The notes under the pieces: generated by a model | What the model saw: the letters and a program-made list of their open reading frames with translations, nothing else | What the model was told of the DNA's origin: nothing | Database searches by the model: none | Shown here: piece after piece, positions 1 to 5,318 of the stretch | Position numbering within the stretch: the first letter of the stretch is position 1 | Layout of the letters: the number at the start of each line of letters is the position of its first letter | Position numbers and translations under genes: made by a program | NCBI GenBank assembly: GCA_021817875.1 | Contig: JAKAFQ010000285.1 | Coordinates: forward strand, 1 to 5,912 | Source of the DNA: Pseudomonadota bacterium | GTDB taxonomy: Bacteria > Pseudomonadota > Gammaproteobacteria > Steroidobacterales > Steroidobacteraceae | Direction: 5' to 3' | DNA: 5,912 nucleotides

Positions 1-1470
1 CCGGCCCCGGGTCGCGCGGGCGAGCCATGCCGCAGCTTTCCACACATACAGCGTGCGACCGTGTCCGGTCCGCGAGGCGGGCGCGGCGGCGCGAGCGGCG
101 GCGAGCGGGAGCAGGGCGGGGCCGAGGTTCGCCGCGCCGGCCGATACGGGCCCCGCGGGCACGGGGCTGTCGGGCAGAGCGGACGCCGCGCCGCTTCGAA
201 GCGGCCCGTGGGCGCAGGATGCGGTGTCGAACCGCGCCCAGTCTGCGTACCAGTCGAACAGCGCCGCGTCGGAGGCGAGTCGGGCCGTGGCGGCGCTGTA
301 GCGGGCGGCCTCGGCCTCGAGCCATTCTCCGATCGCATCGCCACCGAGTCCGGCGGCGCGCAGCGCGCGCTCGCGCACCGCTTCCCGGGCGGCCGCGAGA
401 CGCAGCCCGGCGAGCGTGCGCGCCTGGCGCAGCACCGGCAGTTGTGCGAGGAGGCTCGTGCGCTGCTCGTCCAGGGCATCCCGGCGCATCCGGTATTCCA
501 GTCGGGCGGCGGCCAGGCGCTCGGCCGCCGCCGCGGCCAGCCTGCGCCGCTGCGAGCGATAGCCGAGCGGCACCTGGAACCACCAGATGAGGGCGGCCGA
601 TGCGCCATGCCGGCCGGTGGTGACCTGGTCCTCGGCCTGCACGCTGAGCTGCAGGTTCGATTGAACCGGGTACCAGGCGCTGTCGCGCGGATCGGCCGCG
701 CGCAGCCGGATGATGCGCCGCAGCGCGCCGAGCTCGGGGTCCTGTTCCCGCCAGCGCTGATCGGCGCCCGAGCGCGCGATGCAGGCGGACGAGAGGCGCG
801 GCAATGCCGCCGCTCCGCCCCTCAGGGGCACTCCGGTGAGATCACGCATGAGCGCCAGCGCGTCGCGACGCTGTGCCTCGGCGGACGTCTCGTCGGCGCG
901 GGCCTGCGCGAAGCTCGTCAGGATCTGCAGCCGCTCGGCATCGAGAGTCAGGCCGGCGTGTTGGCGCAGCGCGAGCTGCCGTTGCACCGGGCTCTCGGTG
1001 CGCAGGTAGGCCCGGGCGAGCTGCGCCTGGCGCCGGGCCTGCCAGTAGGCCGCGTACGCCCTGCGCAGCCGACCGATGAGCTCGCGCCGGGTCAGCCGCG
1101 CTCGCGCGCCCAGGCTGGCGAGCCGGATCCGCTCGTGCGCCAGCGCGCCGTCGATCTTCAGGCGGCTGCCGAGCAGCGGTAGCATCAGGCCGGCGCCGCC
1201 GATGCCCTGATCGTAGGTGTAGCTGTGTGTCGGATCGATGATGTCGTGGTTGTGGGCGGCGCCGAGACTGCCGAAGGCGCTGATGCCCAGGTCGGCCTTG
1301 CCGGCCGCGAGGCTGTCCCGCTCGGCGCGGTACTCGCGCTCGGCGAGCTGCTGCGCCGGAGCATGCCCGAGGTCCGCCTCGAGCTGCGCGAGGGGCGGCA
1401 GCGCCGCGGCGGGCCGCGATGCGAGGCAGGCGGCGGTGAGTCCAGCGAGCAGGCCGGCCCGGCGCCACAT
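1..1470 (-). CDS. TolC-family outer-membrane protein with extra C-terminal region, 3'-truncated by window edge
   Basis: Reading from the ATG at 1470, the frame stays open for 490 codons to base 1, so the stop lies outside the window. Residues 1-23 form a signal peptide (MWRR, a hydrophobic stretch, then a cleavage-like AAA before LPP). Cys15 follows TAA, a poor lipobox. Two outer-membrane-efflux (OEP) repeats follow. The first, about residues 35-215, has a strand-like segment at 61-101 and Arg/Ala/Gln-rich helices. The second, about 240-412, has YPVQSNLQLSVQ at 267-278 and WFQVPLG at 297-303 before long helices. This is the TolC pattern of barrel strands plus periplasmic helices, and TolC proteins are trimeric export ducts. 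TolC-like sequence ends near 412. An Ala/Pro/Gly-rich linker (418-470) then leads to RTLYVWKAAAWLA (472-484), which looks like the first strand and helix of another folded domain. ATG follows the GT2 stop by one base, implying coupled translation. The family is well supported; substrate and the extra domain's identity are unknown. Confidence 0.85.
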   Translation of the reverse strand, partial: MWRRAGLLAGLTAACLASRPAAALPPLAQLEADLGHAPAQQLAEREYRAERDSLAAGKADLGISAFGSLGAAHNHDIIDPTHSYTYDQGIGGAGLMLPLLGSRLKIDGALAHERIRLASLGARARLTRRELIGRLRRAYAAYWQARRQAQLARAYLRTESPVQRQLALRQHAGLTLDAERLQILTSFAQARADETSAEAQRRDALALMRDLTGVPLRGGAAALPRLSSACIARSGADQRWREQDPELGALRRIIRLRAADPRDSAWYPVQSNLQLSVQAEDQVTTGRHGASAALIWWFQVPLGYRSQRRRLAAAAAERLAAARLEYRMRRDALDEQRTSLLAQLPVLRQARTLAGLRLAAAREAVRERALRAAGLGGDAIGEWLEAEAARYSAATARLASDAALFDWYADWARFDTASCAHGPLRSGAASALPDSPVPAGPVSAGAANLGPALLPLAAARAAAPASRTGHGRTLYVWKAAAWLARATRGR

Positions 1471-1471
1471 G

Positions 1472-2815
1472 TCAGAACTTCGTCCGGCGCAGCACCCACT
1501 CGGGCGCCATGGCGGACTCGCGGTGGGTCTTCAGGAACAGCTCCGAGAGCGTCGCCACGGCGCTCCAGCAGCGGCTGATGAAGGTGAAGGCGGGAAACAG
1601 CGGCACCAGCCAGGCGAGCTGCGCATCGGCGCGCGGCCGCTCGGAGTACAGCAGCAGGTACTCGGCGTACATCGCCGCGGTGAGCAGCACGTAGAACAGA
1701 TACACGAACGCCAGGGTTCCGAACATCACCGCCGCCGGATAGACCAGGAACACGTACGTCAGGTAGAGCACCACCAGGAACGGCAGCACCAGCTGAAACA
1801 GCAGTCCCGTCCAGACCAGCGCCACGAAATTGCGCATGCCGAGCAGCCGCGGTCCGAGCGCCTGGCGGAATTTGCGCAGGTACAGGTAGGACAGATCACC
1901 GTCCCAGCGCAGCCGCTGGCGCAGGAACCGGCCCAGGGTCGGCGGCGCGTCGGTGTGGCCGATGGCGCGCGGCTCGAAGCGGATGCGCAGCTGCGGGTGG
2001 CGGCCGAAGTACTTCTTGATGCGCAGCGTCAGGTCGAGGTCTTCGGCCGTGCCACTGTCCCAGCCGCCGATGTGCCGCAGAAAGCGCCGGCGGAACACGC
2101 CGAACGCGCCCGAGATGTTGTTGACCAGGTTGAACGCGTCGAGACCCGCCCGGCTGAGCTGGATCGACAGCATGTACTCGAGTGCCTGCAGCCGCGTCAG
2201 CAGTCGGTCTGCGTTGCGCACCCGCAGGCTGCCGGCCACCGCCACCACGTTCGGGTCGGCGAAATGGCGCACCGCGTTGCGCACCATGTCATTGTCGAAC
2301 GAGGTGTCGCCATCGAGCGCCATGACGATCTCGCCGCAGGCGAGCCTCAGGCCCTGGTTGAGACTCGAGACCCGTCCGCCGCGCTGGATCTTGGCAATGA
2401 TCTCCAGGCGCCGGTTGCGCGCCTGTGCGACGCAGGGCTGCATCGCGCGCAGCGCCTCCAGGGTGTGGCGATTCTGCGCGGCGCCATCGACGATGGCGAG
2501 CAGCTCGATGTGCCCGTCATAGAGCTGCTCGGTGAGCGAACGGATGGTCTTGCGGACATCCGGCCCCTCGGCATAGCAGGTGATGATGCACGAGACCGGC
2601 GGGAAGTAGGGCGGGGCGGGGCGGTTGCGCGCGGCGCGCTCCCGCAGATGGCGCCGCAGCGCGCCGCTCATCACCAACAGCTGCACCGGCAGCTCGAACA
2701 GCAGCACGAACGGCAGGAACTTGACGAGCACCGCGGCCCAGTCGCTGGCGAGCAGCGCCGCGATCAGCCAATGCAGCGCCAGCCAGGAACCGCGCAGTGT
2801 CAGCCCGACGTCCAT
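1472..2815 (-). CDS. Membrane family 2 glycosyltransferase, processive polysaccharide-synthase type
   Basis: This 447-residue protein probably transfers sugars from nucleotide-sugar donors at the inner membrane. One or two hydrophobic segments at about residues 11-51 precede a cytoplasmic GT-A domain opening with PPVSCIITCYAEG (72-84). Visible motifs are IVDGA (Asp110), ALDGDTSF with the DxD aspartates 168 and 170, GTAEDLDL with the TED-like AED (257-259), and QRLRW (300-304), a match to Q(Q/R)xRW. Together these are the signature of processive synthases such as PgaC/IcaA, cellulose and hyaluronan synthases. Several hydrophobic segments follow at about 328-390 and 398-425. Length and layout (GDPNVVAVAG-like stretch at 187-195, few N-terminal helices) are closest to PgaC/IcaA, but specificity cannot be read from sequence. 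I chose the ATG at 2815, 11 bp after the preceding stop, over an in-frame ATG at 2887 that would overlap that gene by about 60 bp and add an Arg/Ala-rich tail. A weak GCGGGG lies just upstream. The next gene starts one base after the stop. Confidence 0.93.
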   Translation of the reverse strand: MDVGLTLRGSWLALHWLIAALLASDWAAVLVKFLPFVLLFELPVQLLVMSGALRRHLRERAARNRPAPPYFPPVSCIITCYAEGPDVRKTIRSLTEQLYDGHIELLAIVDGAAQNRHTLEALRAMQPCVAQARNRRLEIIAKIQRGGRVSSLNQGLRLACGEIVMALDGDTSFDNDMVRNAVRHFADPNVVAVAGSLRVRNADRLLTRLQALEYMLSIQLSRAGLDAFNLVNNISGAFGVFRRRFLRHIGGWDSGTAEDLDLTLRIKKYFGRHPQLRIRFEPRAIGHTDAPPTLGRFLRQRLRWDGDLSYLYLRKFRQALGPRLLGMRNFVALVWTGLLFQLVLPFLVVLYLTYVFLVYPAAVMFGTLAFVYLFYVLLTAAMYAEYLLLYSERPRADAQLAWLVPLFPAFTFISRCWSAVATLSELFLKTHRESAMAPEWVLRRTKF

Positions 2816-2826
2816 GGGCCCCGCGC

Positions 2827-4224
2827 TCAGCCGGGCTCGCGCAGCGTGCCCATCAGCAGCCGCGCGTCGGGGTCGGCTGCGGTGCACTCGCTGGAGTGCT
2901 TCGCCGACACCGTGATCTCGATCCGTTGGTCATCGCCGGCCAGGGTCTGACCGAGCGTGCGGATGCGCGTGAGCAGCACCTGCATGCCGGGCGCATCGGT
3001 CTGCGGCAGCAGCAGCCAGCAATGACTGTCGTCTTCGCGCATGAACAGGTCGGTGGTGCGGATCAGCGTGCGCAGCCGTCCGGCGAGGGCGTCGAACAGC
3101 TGTGTCAGCTGGTGGCGGGGCAGCCGGGCGGCGAGCTCGTGTACATTGGAGAAGGTGAGACAGATCAGGCCGAAGCACACCTCGGCGTGCCGCCGCGACA
3201 CGCCGATCAGCCAGTCGAGGGTCTGTAGAAAATACTCCGGATGAGCGTGACTGAACTCGTCGATGAGCCTGAATACGTCGCCGAGCTGACCGGTGCGCGC
3301 CGCGAGCTCACCGGCGGCCGAGAGCCTCAGGCCGTAAAAGCGCCGCTGCGAGAGCGCATCCGGCGCCGCGGTCGTCTGACACTGCAGGCAGCGCGCCTTG
3401 ACGTCGGGTTCGGTGAAGCGGGCGTTGCAGCTGCCGCAGGCGAGGCTTTCCAGCGCACGGTCGTAATCGACGCCGATGTGACGCAGGCGCGCCGAGCATT
3501 GCGGGCAGATGAGGCCGTCCTGGCGCAGGAAGCTCTGCTGCGTGTCCACGTGGCCGCAGGCATAGCAGTGCAGGAAGTTCTGTTCGCCGATGTCGATGCT
3601 GCCGCACTGCGGGCAGCGCTCCACGAACAGCAGTTGCCCGGCACCGCACCGGTGGCAGGTGTGGATGCGCTCGAGAAGCGTGGTGTTCTCGAGCAGTCCC
3701 CGGCGGCGCAACCGGTCGATGAGCTCGAAGCCGTCCGTGCCGGGCGGGCAACACGCGTCGGCGAGCGGGTAGTGGCAGATGCGCGCCTCGCGCCAGTCGA
3801 TCACGGGAGTGAGAATGTGCTCGGGGCGCAGGTAGAGGAAGGTGAGCAGCCGCTCGTCGCTGGTCGCGGCGGCCGGTTGCGCGGCGGTTGCGCGGCGCTG
3901 CGCCATGTCGCGGGCGCGACGGGCGGCGGCGGCGAGGTCGGTCGCGATGCCGTCACTGAGTTCAGCGGCGAGGGCGCCGAGCGGGCGGTCGAGCAGCAGC
4001 GGTTTCAGGCCCAGGCGCGCATCGCGCCGCAGACAACGCAGCCAGTCGGCGGCCTGAGACTCGTCGGCCGGCATCAGCACGATCGCCTCCGGGGCGAACG
4101 TCGCCGCCAGCATCTGTTGCGCGTCGGGGAAATGGTGTGCGCCGTGCCAGGCCGCGGGGGAATCTCCCGGGCCGGACGGGCCGCCCCCGACCACGGCGAT
4201 CGCCGTTTGCGACGGGGGCGGCAT
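2827..4224 (-). CDS. TackOD1-domain zinc-finger regulator with degenerate GGDEF-like C-terminus
   Basis: From the ATG at 4224 the protein has 465 residues; numbering below uses the 477-residue form from an in-frame TTG at 4260. Residues 18-110 look like a degenerate receiver: strand TAIAVVGGG, then AIVLMPADE, then LKPLLLD. A low-complexity Ala/Arg/Gln linker follows. Residues 137-300 match the TackOD1 output domain: RLLTFLYLRPEHILTPVIDW, a helix ending GLLENTTLLERIH, then six CxxC pairs (C202/205, C216/219, C232/235, C252/255, C275/278, C291/294), presumably binding zinc. Residues 320-477 fit a GGDEF fold: RTTDLFMREDDSHCWLLLP aligns with the usual RxxDxxxRxGGDEFxxLLP, so DDSHC replaces GGDEF and catalytic activity is unlikely. 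It probably acts as a cytoplasmic signalling or scaffold protein for the glycosyltransferase encoded 11 bp downstream (inference). Neither start has a clear Shine-Dalgarno. The ATG is preferred because it directly precedes the first strand, but TTG remains possible. Confidence 0.85.
   Translation of the reverse strand: MPPPSQTAIAVVGGGPSGPGDSPAAWHGAHHFPDAQQMLAATFAPEAIVLMPADESQAADWLRCLRRDARLGLKPLLLDRPLGALAAELSDGIATDLAAAARRARDMAQRRATAAQPAAATSDERLLTFLYLRPEHILTPVIDWREARICHYPLADACCPPGTDGFELIDRLRRRGLLENTTLLERIHTCHRCGAGQLLFVERCPQCGSIDIGEQNFLHCYACGHVDTQQSFLRQDGLICPQCSARLRHIGVDYDRALESLACGSCNARFTEPDVKARCLQCQTTAAPDALSQRRFYGLRLSAAGELAARTGQLGDVFRLIDEFSHAHPEYFLQTLDWLIGVSRRHAEVCFGLICLTFSNVHELAARLPRHQLTQLFDALAGRLRTLIRTTDLFMREDDSHCWLLLPQTDAPGMQVLLTRIRTLGQTLAGDDQRIEITVSAKHSSECTAADPDARLLMGTLREPG
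3875..3896. repeat. 11-bp tandem direct repeat inside the TackOD1 gene
   Basis: GGTTGCGCGGC occurs twice back to back on the plus strand, within the codons for the Ala/Arg/Gln linker between the receiver-like and TackOD1 domains. The unit is not a multiple of three, so gain or loss of a copy would shift the frame. Confidence 0.6.
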
Positions 4225-4234
4225 GGCAGACGGA

Positions 4235-4250
4235 ACGGCGTTCACGCCGT
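4235..4250. repeat. Perfect palindromic dyad just upstream of the TackOD1 ATG
   Basis: ACGGCGT-TC-ACGCCGT on the plus strand is a perfect 7-bp inverted repeat with a 2-bp centre. It ends 10 bp upstream of the ATG at 4224 and lies just downstream of the TTGACA box. A short spacer suits a DNA operator; as RNA the loop would be too tight unless the inner pair opens. It would be coding if the TTG at 4260 is the true start. Confidence 0.4.
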
Positions 4251-4320
4251 ATATTGTCAAGCAGACATCGGGCCGCGTGAGAGAACACCGTCACGGATTC
4301 CACCACGACGAGCGACTGTC

Positions 4321-4338
4321 CCGGCGCGTTTGCGCCGG
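4321..4338. repeat. Inverted repeat with 4-base loop
   Basis: CCGGCGC-GTTT-GCGCCGG is a perfect, all-GC 7-bp stem with a 4-base loop, able to form a stable RNA hairpin. In the minus-strand direction it is followed by GACAGTCG with no T-run, so it is not a standard intrinsic terminator. It could pause transcription or protect an RNA end. Confidence 0.45.
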
Positions 4339-4346
4339 ACTGCGCT

Positions 4347-4374
4347 GTCGGGCGTGTTTTCATCATGGCCCGAC
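4347..4374. repeat. Inverted repeat with 14-base loop
   Basis: GTCGGGC at 4347-4353 and GCCCGAC at 4368-4374 form a perfect 7-bp inverted repeat around a 14-base, AT-richer loop. It lies 25-52 bases beyond the HDOD stop in the minus direction. No T-run follows. Function is unknown; it may belong to the same structured leader as the neighbouring hairpin. Confidence 0.35.
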
Positions 4375-4398
4375 GACACGGGCGTCCTCAGGCGACGC

Positions 4399-5292
4399 TT
4401 ACCCCAAGGCGTCCCGCAGGGCGGCGATTTCCTGGGTCGACTCCTCGATCAGCGCCTGGCACGCCGGGACATCGAGCCCCAGGCGCTGCAGGGCTTTGGC
4501 TTCGGTGACACACTCTGAGAGGACTTCCGGGTCGCCGATTTCCGCCAGCAGCGTGGCGGCGAGCAGCACATCGGCGAGCCCGACCGCGCCGCGCGGCCCG
4601 CGTTCGTAGCTTTCGGACTCCTGCACGGCCTGGATGATCTCCTCGGCGATGCCCCAGTTCTCGAGCAGGGCCGCGGCGATGCTCAGGTGCCAGGCGCGTT
4701 CGATGGCCGTGTAGGCCGACGCGTCGTGAAACAGCGCCCGGTGACGGCTGGCGCGAGTCAGGATGTACAGCCGGCCCACCCCCTGCAGCAGGCCGGCGAG
4801 CAGCGCGGTATCGGCGATGACGCCGGTCAGCCGACGGGCGATGACGAAGCTCAGGCTGGCCACCAGCACGCAGCGGCGCCAGAGCACGCCGAGCTGCGCC
4901 TCGAGCCCGCGCAACGCCGGCGCCTCGCGCAGCTGGCGCATCGCGCAGGCGATGGTCGCGGTCCGCACCGTGTCGATGCCGACGCGGGTGATCGCCGCGC
5001 GCAGATCCGTGACCGGCATGCCCCCGGGATTGAGCGCCGCGGAGTTCGCCATGCGCACCAGCCGCATCGCGAGCACCGGCTCGCCGCCGATGATGCGCAC
5101 GATGCGGGCGGTGTCGGCGTGCTCGTCGCTGAGCACGCGCTGAATCCGCATGACGATGTGCGGAAAACCCGGCAGCTCCACCTTGCCGACCGACAGTTCG
5201 GCGGCGAGCGCCTGCACGAAGGTGAACGCGACGTCGCGCTCGGCGGCGGCGGCGCAGAAGCTTCCTGTCGAATCGACCAGCTGGGGTTGCAT
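4399..5292 (-). CDS. HDOD-domain signalling protein
   Basis: A complete 297-residue soluble protein with no signal peptide or membrane segment. The HDOD domain (an HD-related output domain usually without phosphohydrolase activity) spans about residues 35-235. It begins with the typical ELPGFPHIVMRI (39-50), then IIGGEPVLAMRLVRMANSA (67-85), AAITRVGIDTVR (99-110) and LLQGVGRLYILTR (168-180). The last sits where metal-dependent HD enzymes carry HDIG; here the His and Asp are Gln and Gly, and no HH pair follows ENWGIAEEIIQAV (211-223). A helical tail of about 60 residues ends EESTQEIAALRDALG. It is a paralogue of the upstream gene, roughly half identical over the shared part by eye. The ATG lies 26 bp after the upstream stop without a strong Shine-Dalgarno. 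HDOD proteins often work in c-di-GMP, motility or biofilm signalling, so a regulatory role toward the downstream glycan genes is plausible but not shown. Confidence 0.92.
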   Translation of the reverse strand: MQPQLVDSTGSFCAAAAERDVAFTFVQALAAELSVGKVELPGFPHIVMRIQRVLSDEHADTARIVRIIGGEPVLAMRLVRMANSAALNPGGMPVTDLRAAITRVGIDTVRTATIACAMRQLREAPALRGLEAQLGVLWRRCVLVASLSFVIARRLTGVIADTALLAGLLQGVGRLYILTRASRHRALFHDASAYTAIERAWHLSIAAALLENWGIAEEIIQAVQESESYERGPRGAVGLADVLLAATLLAEIGDPEVLSECVTEAKALQRLGLDVPACQALIEESTQEIAALRDALG

Positions 5293-5318
5293 GGGCGGGC
5301 TGCGGTTGCGGGTCCGGA

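Larger units (their letters stand above)
4225..4398 (-). promoter_or_regulatory. Gap upstream of the TackOD1 gene, candidate regulatory region
   Basis: This is the only sizeable non-coding stretch in the window: 174 bp if the TackOD1 protein starts at the ATG, 138 bp if at the TTG. On the minus strand it holds a TTGACA box (4260-4255), but nothing resembling TATAAT lies 16-18 bp downstream, so a sigma-70 promoter there is doubtful. Three perfect 7-bp inverted repeats and a weaker 5-bp one just after the HDOD stop (GCGTC/GACGC, 4398-4382) are present. None is followed by a T-run, so no intrinsic terminator is evident. Its size relative to the 1-26 bp gaps elsewhere suggests internal control of the distal genes. 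Confidence 0.35.

Noticed and set aside
61..1182. Plus-strand open frame of 373 codons
   Set aside because: It is antisense to the TolC-like gene, which reads continuously with a signal peptide and two OEP repeats; the plus-strand product is low-complexity Gly/Arg/Ala.
842..1468. Minus-strand frame overlapping the TolC-like gene in another phase
   Set aside because: The product is an Arg/Ala/Pro-rich string without domain features, an out-of-frame shadow of the TolC-like coding sequence.
2816..2887. Longer N-terminus for the GT2 protein from an ATG at 2887
   Set aside because: It would overlap the upstream gene by about 60 bp and add an Arg/Ala-rich segment unlike a GT2 N-terminus; the ATG at 2815 gives a hydrophobic start and normal spacing.
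1238..2950. Plus-strand open frame of about 570 codons
   Set aside because: It is antisense to the GT2 gene, whose motifs are unambiguous. Its translation is rich in Gln/Arg/His/Ala with no domain, as expected for GC-rich antisense frames.
4232..4260. Sigma-70 promoter using the TTGACA at 4260-4255
   Set aside because: The positions 16-18 bp downstream read CGTTCC-like sequence, far from TATAAT.
3962..4366. Minus-strand frame starting MMKTRPTAQ in the gap, considered as a frameshifted N-terminus of the TackOD1 protein
   Set aside because: Inside the overlap its translation becomes Arg/Gly/Pro-rich shadow while the TackOD1 frame shows a coherent receiver-like fold from about residue 18. The first 35 codons have no strong ribosome site or recognisable motif.
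4321..4374. Intrinsic terminator after the HDOD pair
   Set aside because: The stems are present, but no T-run follows either hairpin in the minus-strand direction.
3241..4518. Plus-strand open frame of 425 codons
   Set aside because: It is antisense to the TackOD1 gene and runs through the intergenic gap into the HDOD gene; composition is Ala/Gly/Arg-rich and no family is recognisable.
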